A stretch of 64,000 nucleotides of DNA, taken from the NCBI RefSeq assembly GCF_015689335.1, contig NZ_CP065053.1, positions 5,332,001-5,396,000 on the forward strand, written 5' to 3'. Positions 30,201 through 37,887 of the stretch are shown piece by piece; the stretch's first letter is position 1; each line of letters starts with the position of its first letter. The DNA comes from Massilia antarctica (GTDB lineage Bacteria; Pseudomonadota; Gammaproteobacteria; Burkholderiales; Burkholderiaceae_D). Under the pieces are notes generated by a model. That model made no database searches and had not been told where the DNA came from. It worked only from the letters and a program-made list of their open reading frames with translations. The translations under genes and the position numbers were made by a program.

Positions 30201-32506
30201 CCGCACCGCGCTTTCACGAGGGCTACCAGAAAGGCATCCACGACCACGACGCCAGCCTGATCCTGCGCCAGCTGCTGCCAATGCTGGAACAGGCCCGGCT
30301 GCTGCGTTACAGTCCGCTGGCGCGCGCGGTTGCCCTGATCTACTGGCAACACTTGGCAAGGTCCCCCGACCTTCAGGCCACGGCCCGGGCCGCGAAGGGC
30401 CAAGCGCAGCAGGCCGCGCTGACGCTCGCCCAGTTCGGCAACGAACGCATGGGCCGGCAAGTGGCGGCGCAGTTCTCCCTGGCGCTGGGCGATTTTTTGG
30501 CCCGGCACGATCTCGACATCGCGCCCTGGCTCGACAGCGCGAGCGAAACCCTGGCCAGCCTGCTTGATCAGGCGGCCGACTACCTGCTGGCCGAACTGGG
30601 CACCGAGGCCGCCGATGCGCAGCAGGCCGCGCCGCACGAATGGGTCGCCAGCCGCGCCGGCGCCGGGCTGGCGCACGCTTTGCGCCAGCATCTGGAGCGG
30701 CACGCCATCGCGCTGCCGTGGCTGGACACAACCCCCGGCTGGCATACGCGCTGGCAACTGGCCACCGAATGGCTGCATGCCTTCATGCAGCAGGAGCGGC
30801 ACGACCTGGCACTGTTGCCGGAAGCGGCGGCGAGTCTGTTGTGCGACATGCCGCGCCGCATCGAGGCGGCCGAGCTGACCGCGCGGGTCGACGGCTTGCT
30901 CGGCGAACATGCGCGGGTGAACGAACAAAGCATGACGCTCCAGCTCAACGACTTCCTGCGGCGCCTGACGTGGCATGCCGAGGTGATCGTGCCGGCCTGC
31001 CAGCGCTTGCAGCAGTTGCGCCACAGCCTGGTGCAGGAAGAAAAGCGGCGCCTGCGGCTGGAACAGTTCCAGGCAAAACCGCTGTCGGGTTTTGTGCGCA
31101 ACCGCCTGATCGACGAGGTCTACCTGCCGCTGGTGGGCGACAACCTTGCCAAGCAGATCGGCGCGGCCGGCGACGCCCGCCGTACCGATTCGATGGGCAT
31201 GCTGCTGCTCATCTCGCCGCCGGGCTATGGCAAGACCACCCTGATGGAATACCTGGCCGACCGTCTCGGCATGATCTTCGTGCGCATCAATTGCCCGGTG
31301 CTGGGGCACGCGATCACCTCGCTCGACCCGGCCCAGGCAGCCAACAGCGCGGCCCGGGCCGAACTGGAGAAATTGAATCTGGGCCTGGCGATGGGCAATA
31401 ACGTCATGCTTTACCTGGACGATATCCAGCATACCCATCCGGAATTCCTGCAAAAATTCATCGGCCTGGCCGACGGCACGCGCCGGGTCGAGGGCGTGTG
31501 GCAGGGCGGCAGCCGCAGCTACGACCTGCGCGGCAAGCGCTTCGCCATCGTCATGGCCGGCAACCCCTACACCGAGTCGGGCGCGCTGTTCAAGATTCCC
31601 GACATGCTGGCCAACCGGGCCGACATCTACAATCTCGGCGACGTGCTCAGCGGGCGCGAGGACGTGTTCGCCATGTCGTATATCGAAAACGCGCTGGTAG
31701 CGCATCCGGTCCTGCAACCCCTGGCGATGCGCGATCCGCGCGATGTGGTGCGCCTGATCCGCATGGCGCAGGGCGAGGCACTACCGGCCGGCGAGCTGGC
31801 GCATCCGTACAGCAGCGCCGAGGTGGCCGAGATTGTCAAGGTCTTGCAGCGCCTGTTCAAGGTGCGCGACGCGCTGCTGGGCGTGAACCGGGCCTACATC
31901 GGATCGGCCGCCCAGGACGATGCCTACCGCACCGAGCCGCCATTCAAGCTGCAGGGCAGCTACCGCAACATGAGCAAACTCACGCCCAAGGTGTCGGCGC
32001 TGATGAACGATGCCGAACTCGATGCGCTGCTGCGCGACCACTACCGTGGCGAAGCGCAAACGTTGACCTGCGGGGCCGAGGAAAACCTGCTCAAGCTGGC
32101 GCACCTGCTGGGCCAGCCGAGCGAGGCCGAGCAAGCGCGCTGGCATGCGCTGGTGGACGATTTCGTGCGCCTGCGCAAGCAGGGTGGGAGCGACGCCGAT
32201 GGCGCCACCCGTGTGGCCAACACCCTGTCGGAGATCGGCAAGCAGATCGCCGCGCTCGGCCAGCACATGGAGCACATGGCGCCGGCGGTGCACGTGAGCG
32301 TGCCGGGACAGGCCAGCCTGCAGGCCGCCGTGCTGCGCCTGGCGGACAGCTACGAACACGCCTTGCTGCCCTTGATCAGCGCCATGAACCACAAGATGCG
32401 GCTCGACCATAGCATCTGGGACCACGTGCGCGACAACGGCACCGATATCAAGGAGATCGAAAAGCGCCTGGCCCGGCTGTTCCCGCCGGACGCCAGCCAG
32501 CCGTAA
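27251..32506 (+). CDS. Giant AAA ATPase ('DNA repair ATPase' class) of the PspA/flotillin module
   Basis: A 1751-residue protein; ATG at 27251 lies 4 bp after the zinc-ribbon peptide. Residues about 65-460 are beta-rich repeats of unknown fold (LVLVGDVLLFGYKVFMGL and similar). Residues about 480-890 are helical and coiled-coil. A AAA+ domain follows: Walker A PPGYGKTT (about 1322-1329), Walker B VMLYLDDIQ (about 1385-1393) and an Arg-containing sensor region (VMAGNPYTESGALFKIPDML). The family is often annotated as a DNA repair ATPase, but its place after PspA, YqiJ and flotillin argues for remodelling PspA or flotillin polymers at the membrane. That role is inference. It is the last gene of the operon; nhaA converges on it after 12 bp. 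Confidence 0.8.
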   Translation: MNDAHAAPAPDVSGASDTGTSQDNALESSSFDLLRARLGEHGKALQAKAALLNASRLAEFGRQDMLLKTRTRARTDNNCIARDLVLVGDVLLFGYKVFMGLRQETQVADVFALYRLRAEGDNAELEPLALEQTFLDEPRFLAEFRELYSYYKNAQLVQLRVHQGKLLAAFKIGERISDVRVFRWQLDDQGAATYIDNRGERDIALPPAHDFEWIQTTREQHVLGKHPHINILDTLFVETVGGDMTVKIENNTDTGLGIYAEAVEDRNQSLNDGDIAYAALGELILLRIKPYRESVFRFLVFNRRTAQVRRVDAIGNSCVQLPEDHGIVFPEGCILQNGDTKVFADMPQDLRFERRVLSPNGEDVLYVFYGVEQGVYVLLTYNMIGKTLAQPLVAHGYAHYADGSMLLFSADSEEATRNHPMQLWQTAFVSDDHAALQAPRQSYLGKIGNRELVRGLSELLSLARAVREQADAPRDQLPGRFVFEALLRQCRRIADAFHWLGTPEANDAGHDLHAMITVAEATLDEFDKAAAVRRAAAATLAQAAQAQRQLLTDTASRLWQSPADFADALDAIRLARGRLASLKEQRYMDVAQLDALDQQLAAEETRVAANTVTFLARDDAFARFTEELARQRAQLPEMHTTAELGPLGESLDRDAARLDGLTELLGTLAVGDAALRTRILNTMSGIYADVNKLRAQARQRRKQLSQGESAAEFAAQFQLFGQSVDSALEQSDSPERCDELLTRLLAQLEDLEARFAEQEDYLAEIGHKRESVYEALEGRKQALLDQRERRVQAIVEAARRILAGVPKRLAQLNDPAQLEAYFASDALLGKLRASIAELRKLGGAVGADDLAGQLKALREQGQRALRDRNELVTGNTIRLGKHAFTVNQQALDLALVTHEGQPAYHLAGTDYFAPLADARLAALQAYWGFETVSESSQVYRAEYLAWQVVLSAQRGEAGMEWNALAQAARDPAEPALEDAVRRFAAPRFHEGYQKGIHDHDASLILRQLLPMLEQARLLRYSPLARAVALIYWQHLARSPDLQATARAAKGQAQQAALTLAQFGNERMGRQVAAQFSLALGDFLARHDLDIAPWLDSASETLASLLDQAADYLLAELGTEAADAQQAAPHEWVASRAGAGLAHALRQHLERHAIALPWLDTTPGWHTRWQLATEWLHAFMQQERHDLALLPEAAASLLCDMPRRIEAAELTARVDGLLGEHARVNEQSMTLQLNDFLRRLTWHAEVIVPACQRLQQLRHSLVQEEKRRLRLEQFQAKPLSGFVRNRLIDEVYLPLVGDNLAKQIGAAGDARRTDSMGMLLLISPPGYGKTTLMEYLADRLGMIFVRINCPVLGHAITSLDPAQAANSAARAELEKLNLGLAMGNNVMLYLDDIQHTHPEFLQKFIGLADGTRRVEGVWQGGSRSYDLRGKRFAIVMAGNPYTESGALFKIPDMLANRADIYNLGDVLSGREDVFAMSYIENALVAHPVLQPLAMRDPRDVVRLIRMAQGEALPAGELAHPYSSAEVAEIVKVLQRLFKVRDALLGVNRAYIGSAAQDDAYRTEPPFKLQGSYRNMSKLTPKVSALMNDAELDALLRDHYRGEAQTLTCGAEENLLKLAHLLGQPSEAEQARWHALVDDFVRLRKQGGSDADGATRVANTLSEIGKQIAALGQHMEHMAPAVHVSVPGQASLQAAVLRLADSYEHALLPLISAMNHKMRLDHSIWDHVRDNGTDIKEIEKRLARLFPPDASQP

Positions 32507-32518
32507 GGCCGGGAAGCG

Positions 32519-33748
32519 TCACCCCTTGGCGGGTGGCGCGCCGCGATCGTCCTCGACATCGAGGGTATCCGGGTCGCTGTCGCCGGCCTGGGGCTGTCCA
32601 AACAGTTTCAGCCAGATAAACCCGATCACCCCGGCAACGAGCGAGGCCAGCAAAATCGCCATTTTCGATGCATTGACCACCTCGGGCTGGCCTGCGAAAG
32701 CCAGGTTGGTGATGAAGATCGACATCGTAAAGCCGATCCCGCCCAGCAGGCCGGCCCCGCACACATGGCGCCAGCCCAGGTCCAGCGGCAGGCGGCAGAT
32801 GCCGAGGGTCACCGCCGCCAGGCAAAACAGGGTGATGCCGAGCGGCTTGCCGATCACCAATCCCGCCAGAATGCCAGCACTGTTGAGGGACACGAGGTCG
32901 GCGCTCCAGCCCGACCGGATGAGAATGCCGGTATTGGCCAGTGCGAAAATCGGCAGGATCAGGAAGGCGACCGGCTTGTGCAGGACGTGTTCGAGCCGGT
33001 GCGAAGGCGATTCCCGGTCGTCCTGTTTGGCCGAAAACGGAATGGCGAAGGCCAGCAGTACGCCGGCAATGGTCGCATGCACACCCGACTTGAGCATCAG
33101 GAACCACATGAGGGCGCCGCCGAGCAGGTAGGGCGCCAGCGCCATGATGCGCAAAACGCGATTCATGCAGACGAGCAGAGCGAACATGGCCACGGCCGCC
33201 AGCAGATAGGGCACCGAGAGCTGGGCGGTATAGAAGACGGCGATCACGATGATCGCGCCCAGGTCGTCCATGACGGCCAGCGCGGTCAGGAAAATCTTGA
33301 GCGATGCCGGCACGCGGCTGCCCAGCAAGGCCAGTACGCCGAGGGCGAAGGCGATATCGGTGGCCATGGGGATGCCGATGCCGGCCTGGGTGGGCGAGCC
33401 GTTATTGAAGCCGAAGTGGATCAGCGCCGGCACGCAAATGCCGCCCACCGCCGCCACGATGGGGAGCAGCGCGTTCTTGAAGTTGGACAGCTCGCCGTTA
33501 TACAGCTCGCGCTCCAGTTCCAGGCCGATCAACAGGAAGAAGATGGCCATCAGCGCATCGTTGATCCAGTGCTCGATGCTCAGGCCGGCCAGCTTGAGGT
33601 GCCAGAAGTGCAGGTAATCGCTGCCGATGGCGGAATTGGCCAGCACCAGCGACACCAGGGTGCAGGCGATCAGGACGATGCCCCCGGCTTTGCTCGACGC
33701 AAAAAACGCCTTGAAACTGTTCGACAGACTTCTTGCGACAATCGCCAT
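32519..33748 (-). CDS. nhaA: Na+/H+ antiporter NhaA
   Basis: A 409-residue inner-membrane protein. ATG at 33748 (MAIVARSLSNSF) gives the usual family length; upstream extensions in the same frame are leader sequence. About 11-12 hydrophobic helices are visible. The hallmark segments are present: HWINDALMAIFFLLIGLELE, PMATDIAFALGVLALLG with Asp in the discontinuous helix, and LTALAVMDDLGAIIVIAVFY, whose paired Asp residues bind Na+/H+. It exchanges internal Na+ for external H+ in pH and sodium homeostasis. A 212-nt predicted leader with hairpins suggests RNA-level control. Confidence 0.95.
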   Translation of the reverse strand: MAIVARSLSNSFKAFFASSKAGGIVLIACTLVSLVLANSAIGSDYLHFWHLKLAGLSIEHWINDALMAIFFLLIGLELERELYNGELSNFKNALLPIVAAVGGICVPALIHFGFNNGSPTQAGIGIPMATDIAFALGVLALLGSRVPASLKIFLTALAVMDDLGAIIVIAVFYTAQLSVPYLLAAVAMFALLVCMNRVLRIMALAPYLLGGALMWFLMLKSGVHATIAGVLLAFAIPFSAKQDDRESPSHRLEHVLHKPVAFLILPIFALANTGILIRSGWSADLVSLNSAGILAGLVIGKPLGITLFCLAAVTLGICRLPLDLGWRHVCGAGLLGGIGFTMSIFITNLAFAGQPEVVNASKMAILLASLVAGVIGFIWLKLFGQPQAGDSDPDTLDVEDDRGAPPAKG

Positions 33749-33892
33749 GTGATTCCTTTTCGCCAAAGATTGGCATGGTGGTTGGATCAGGAAAAGCAGT
33801 GCCCTGGACGAGCGGGACGAAAGCGGCAGGACGCACGGATGCAGCGCAGAGGCGTGCGGAAAAACTGGGAAGGGTGGGAATATGAAGGCATG

Positions 33893-33952
33893 GGTCGTCA
33901 ATAAGCCGCGTGGCGGCCCGACCATCGCAAAACCTGCCACACGACTGTGTGG
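33893..33952 (-). promoter_or_regulatory. Structured nhaA leader
   Basis: Hairpin A: CCACAC (33937-33942)/GTGTGG (33947-33952), loop GACT. Hairpin B: GGTCG (33893-33897)/CGACC (33919-33923), enclosing GCCGC/GCGGC (33905-33917). They sit at the very start of the predicted transcript, 145-205 nt before the start codon. Confidence 0.5.
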
Positions 33953-34023
33953 ACACCCAGCGCGCAGTATAGCCGATTCCGGCTGTGCCGGGAAGCGGCT
34001 GGCACGGCCGCCAGCGGCGAAAC

Positions 34024-34054
34024 GGGCGCCGGCCGGACGTGCTGTCCGGCGCCC
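34024..34054 (-). terminator. Strong GC hairpin after the dihaem oxidoreductase
   Basis: GGGCGCCGG (34024-34032) and CCGGCGCCC (34046-34054) are perfect 9-bp arms. Only GTTT follows on the minus strand. It starts 26 bp beyond the stop. Confidence 0.55.
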
Positions 34055-34079
34055 TTTCCTGCATCAGGCGTGCGAAAAA

Positions 34080-37000
34080 TTACAGCGACTTGAGGAATGC
34101 CAGCAGGGCTTCACGCTCTTGCGCCGGGAGATTTTCAAAGCGCTGGCGCGCACGGTCCGCCTCGCCGCCGTGCCACAGGATCGCCTCGGTCAGATTGCGC
34201 GCGCGGCCATCGTGCAGATAACCGGCTTTGCCACCCTTGCCCATGACCATGTCGGTGTACCCGATGCCCCACAGCGGCGCGGTGCGCCACATATTGCCTT
34301 TGGCCTGGCCTTCGGCAAACTTGTCGGCCAGCCCGGCACCCATATCGTGCAGCAGCATGTCGGTGTAGGGGCGGATGGTCTGGTTGCGCAGCTCGGCGAA
34401 CAGGTGGCCGGTGCCGGTTTTCATCTGCACCGTGTGGCAGGCGGAGCAGCGCATGCCCTGGAACAGCTTGCCGCCCGCGCTGACCTGTTGCGCATCGACC
34501 CGGTGTTCGTCGAGCGGTGCGACGCCCTTCGGAAAGCCGCTGGCGACCTTGCGTTGCGCCGGCACGCCCACCAATGCCAGGTACTGCACGATCGACTTCA
34601 GGTCGGCATCCAGAATGCCTTTTTGCGTTGCGCTCGATGCACAGCCGGCCGGATTGGCGCCGCAGCTGCGGTTGCGATAGACCGGCGAGGTGACCGACAT
34701 GTCGAGCAGCAGCGCGTCGGCGCTCTGGTGGCGCAAGGTCGCTTTCGCGGCCTTCCAGCCGAATCGGCCCAGGCGCACCGCGCCGGATTCCGGATCGAAC
34801 ACGAAGTTGGCCGTGCCCTTGACCCCATCGGCGTCAATCGGCTGTGCGGCGCGCGCCAGGATGTCCGCTTCCGGAATCGCTTCGAGCAGGCCCGTGCCGA
34901 TCATCGGCTGGGCCGCGCGCAGCGAGTAGGCGTCCGGCACCGGCCCTTCGAAGGCGAGCGTGGGTTTGCGCAATTCGACGGTGCTGCCGTCGGCCAGTTT
35001 CACCGCGCGCGACTCAAAAGCCGCCACGCGTACGCTCGTGCCCCAGTTCTGCGCGCTGCCGGCAGGCGAGACGGCGTTCATCTGGACCGCGGTGCCGTAC
35101 AGCGGATGAGGCAACTGCTGTCCGCTGGCGCCGATGGACGCGACGCGCACCGACATGCTGTCGAGCCGCTGGTTGAGCGCCGACGGCGCCGGACTGCGGC
35201 CGTTGTTGACGTGGCAGGCGATGCAGGCGGACTGGTTATAGTGCTGTCCTTGCAGGCCCACCACGGGCGCGTAGCGGTCATTGCCCGGCTCGTTATGCTC
35301 GCCCGTCAGGAAGCTGGTATGCACCAGGCGCCGGCCTTCGACGAAGCGCTGCGTGTTCTGCATGCCGACGTTGTTGTGCGGCTGCTGGAACATGAACAGG
35401 CCGTTGTCGGTGTAGTTGTACGAGATCGAGCCCTGGCCGCCGGACAAGGTGTCGTCCGGCAGCGGCACCGAATTGAGGCGCGGCTGCACGCCGTACCATG
35501 GCTTCAAGCCGGCGCCGACCACGTACACCCACTCGTACGAGTAATAGCGGATGCCGCCGCTGTCGCCCTTCGCGGCCATGGCTTCCCTGGTCGAGAAGAA
35601 CGATGGTGACACTTCGATGATGTCGCCGGCGACCAGCGCACGTCCCGGCACGTTGGTGTTGTTCGGCATGCCATTGGCATCGATGCCGCCGTGTCCCGGG
35701 TAGCCCTTGATCAGCAGGGTGCAGGCGCCGTTGATGCCGTTGGGAGTGCTCAGCTTGCCGTTGGCGGGGTAGGGGACCGGCGCGCACAGGGCCACATTGC
35801 GGTCGACCAGTTCGCCGGGATTCATCCAGCCGTAGCCGGTCACGCCGGGCCGGTCGAAGGCGCGGAAGAAGGCGATGCCTCCGGACAGGAATTCGGTCTG
35901 GGTGTACTGGTTGACGATCAGCTGCGGCTTGGTGACACCCGCCACGCGGCTGTTGTCGATGATTTCGACGCCCCAGGTGCGGTTCTTGAAGTATTGCGGC
36001 ACGAAGGTCAGGTAGTTGCCCGGGCCTTTATCGAGCGCCAGGCCGGTGGCCGGATCGACCGTCTCGTTGGGGCCGTAACCGATCTCGTTCCAGTCCTCGC
36101 CGCGCTCGCGGCCGTGGCGGGCCAGGCCGCGCGCCCCGAAACGGGTGACCAGGGTGCCGTCGGCTAAGGTGAACTGCAAGGTTTCGAGCGGGTCTGCCGA
36201 GGTCGGCAGCGGGGTGAGGGCGCTGCCGTTGGCGGGGAAGGGGTGGGCCGAGGTGACGGAGGCGGGCACGGTATTGTCGCTGCCTGGTGTCTTGAATTCC
36301 ACCTCGAACAGCGAATAGCCGTACTGGGTGGCGCGCGCCACGCCCTGCAGGCGGATGAAACGGGCGTTGATGCCGAGGTTGAAGAATTCCTCGGTGCCGC
36401 CCTGGCCGTTGCTGACGTTGCGCACCTGGGTCCATGTCTGGCCATCGTCGGACACGCGCAGTTCGTATTGTTTGCCGTAGGCGTTTTCCCACTGCAGCTT
36501 CATGTAGCCGACCTGGGTCTTGACGCCGAAATCGAATTCGATCCAGGCGCCGTCTTCGGACTTGCTGGCCCAGCGGGTGGCCGCTTTGCCGTCGATCGTC
36601 ATGGCGGCCGACATGGCCTGGTTTTCCAGGGCCGAGGAACTGGCCGCGACCGGCTTGATGGCGATACCAGGCTGGCCGGGTTGGCCTGGTCCGGGCACGG
36701 GCACCGGATTCGGGCTCGGCGGCGTACCGGAAAATGCCTGGATCTCGAAGATCGAGTAACCGTACTGGGAAGAGCGCTTGACGCCCTGCATGCGCAGATA
36801 GCGGCCTTTGCCGTTCAGGCCGGTGATGTCCTCTGTGCCGCCCTGGCTGTTGTCCACGGACCGGATGGTGGTCCAGCTAAGGTTATCGTCGGACACTTGC
36901 AGGAGATATTGGCTGGCGTGGGCGTTTTCCCAGTCGATCCGCACGCGGCTGATGAGTTCGGACTTGCCGAAGTCGAGCGTGAGCGATTCGCCGTCGCTAA

Positions 37001-37310
37001 AACCACTACCCCAGCGCGTGCTGTCATTGTGGTCGATGGCGGCCATGCCGGACAGGTCGGGCCGCTCGGCCGAACTGGCGCTTGCGGCGACCGGCGTGAG
37101 GACGGTTTCGGCCGCCGATCCGGCGTCGGCGACCATGCGCGACGTGCCGCCCATGCTGCCTTGGGCGGCGGGCGGGGATTCGCCACCACCATTACCGCCG
37201 CAGGCGGCCAGCAGCAGTGTCAGGGCGAGGGGAAGCCCCCGGGCCGCTAGCTTGCGCAATTGTCCCGGCGTCGCTGCGCGTCGGGGCGCGCCCGCTGTTG
37301 AATACTTCAT
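34080..37310 (-). CDS. Lipoprotein dihaem oxidoreductase with two discoidin (F5/8 type C) domains
   Basis: A 1076-residue protein. ATG at 37310 has GAGG 6 nt upstream; an ATG at 37337 lacks such a site. A lipobox (TLLLAACGG) predicts lipid anchoring. Two successive discoidin domains follow (about 70-200 and 225-350), recognisable as repeats: SQYLLQVSDDNLSWTTIRSV and KQYELRVSDDGQTWTQVRNV, each ending with QYGYSxFE. The rest is a dihaem oxidoreductase (DUF1111-like) with haem c motifs CIACH and CSACH, and the C-terminal GYLHDGRARNLTEAILWHGG. It should be an extracytoplasmic redox protein targeted to carbohydrate or the surface through the discoidin domains. Its substrate is unknown. Confidence 0.85.
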   Translation of the reverse strand: MKYSTAGAPRRAATPGQLRKLAARGLPLALTLLLAACGGNGGGESPPAAQGSMGGTSRMVADAGSAAETVLTPVAASASSAERPDLSGMAAIDHNDSTRWGSGFSDGESLTLDFGKSELISRVRIDWENAHASQYLLQVSDDNLSWTTIRSVDNSQGGTEDITGLNGKGRYLRMQGVKRSSQYGYSIFEIQAFSGTPPSPNPVPVPGPGQPGQPGIAIKPVAASSSALENQAMSAAMTIDGKAATRWASKSEDGAWIEFDFGVKTQVGYMKLQWENAYGKQYELRVSDDGQTWTQVRNVSNGQGGTEEFFNLGINARFIRLQGVARATQYGYSLFEVEFKTPGSDNTVPASVTSAHPFPANGSALTPLPTSADPLETLQFTLADGTLVTRFGARGLARHGRERGEDWNEIGYGPNETVDPATGLALDKGPGNYLTFVPQYFKNRTWGVEIIDNSRVAGVTKPQLIVNQYTQTEFLSGGIAFFRAFDRPGVTGYGWMNPGELVDRNVALCAPVPYPANGKLSTPNGINGACTLLIKGYPGHGGIDANGMPNNTNVPGRALVAGDIIEVSPSFFSTREAMAAKGDSGGIRYYSYEWVYVVGAGLKPWYGVQPRLNSVPLPDDTLSGGQGSISYNYTDNGLFMFQQPHNNVGMQNTQRFVEGRRLVHTSFLTGEHNEPGNDRYAPVVGLQGQHYNQSACIACHVNNGRSPAPSALNQRLDSMSVRVASIGASGQQLPHPLYGTAVQMNAVSPAGSAQNWGTSVRVAAFESRAVKLADGSTVELRKPTLAFEGPVPDAYSLRAAQPMIGTGLLEAIPEADILARAAQPIDADGVKGTANFVFDPESGAVRLGRFGWKAAKATLRHQSADALLLDMSVTSPVYRNRSCGANPAGCASSATQKGILDADLKSIVQYLALVGVPAQRKVASGFPKGVAPLDEHRVDAQQVSAGGKLFQGMRCSACHTVQMKTGTGHLFAELRNQTIRPYTDMLLHDMGAGLADKFAEGQAKGNMWRTAPLWGIGYTDMVMGKGGKAGYLHDGRARNLTEAILWHGGEADRARQRFENLPAQEREALLAFLKSL

Positions 37311-37572
37311 GTTGACCTCGTTGTTGTCGGACTTCATTAACGTGATGCAGCCAGATCCACCGGCCGGCATGCTTCTTCTCTCGGGTTTGGCAAGGCAGTC
37401 GGCAGCCCCGTCATCGTGCGGTTTCCTGATTGCACCACATCCTTTGGCATCTTTATAACATGCACATATGACAATCTGGAAAGCTTACCATCGCTGCGGG
37501 CGGCTTTTTGTGTTGAAGTGTTGGAGGCGTGCCACGCCAAGGGGAAGTGTGTTTACGCAACCCGCACGCAAT

Positions 37573-37748
37573 CGGGGTCTGACCTCTGACTCGAAACATT
37601 TCCCGCTCGACGGATATCTTTTCAGGGCCGATGGCGCTTCGGTGAGCTACGGTGAGGTCAGCCGCCGTTTTATCGCTTCGTTGCCACGTTCTGTGCGCCG
37701 GGGCATGTGCTCTAACTAAAAATATTTCTAATCAGAGGTCAGACCCCG
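37573..37748. repeat. 176-bp segment bounded by perfect 17-bp inverted repeats
   Basis: CGGGGTCTGACCTCTGA (37573-37589) and its exact reverse complement (37732-37748) enclose 142 bp with no ORF. This is consistent with a small non-autonomous element or a dispersed repeat pair. Confidence 0.65.
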
Positions 37749-37851
37749 GTTGGCAAATGAACCGGCCCTTGAACTTGCAGTTGCTGGCGTGGTGCTTACG
37801 CGAACGGCCTGCCATCGGGCGCCGGGGCAGCGTCCGGCCGATCCTGATGTT

Positions 37852-37873
37852 ATACTGTACGTTAACACAGTAT
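37852..37873 (+). promoter_or_regulatory. Inverted repeat upstream of the second recombinase
   Basis: ATACTGT (37852-37858) and ACAGTAT (37867-37873) with an 8-nt spacer containing GTTAAC. The left arm overlaps a TATACT -10-like box (37851-37856), and the site ends 14 bp before the ATG. Confidence 0.5.
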
Positions 37874-37887
37874 CCGAAGCTTCCCGC

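Larger units (their letters stand above)
33749..34079. other. nhaA leader and dihaem-gene terminator region
   Basis: No gene. It contains the nhaA promoter (-10 TATACT on the minus strand, 33971-33966), two leader hairpins (33893-33952), and a strong hairpin at 34024-34054 for the upstream dihaem gene. Confidence 0.65.
37311..37887. other. Gene-free stretch with a 17-bp inverted repeat pair
   Basis: Between the dihaem gene and the recombinase there is no convincing gene. It contains the inverted pair at 37573-37748 and the 7-bp-arm repeat at 37852-37873 next to the recombinase start. Confidence 0.6.
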
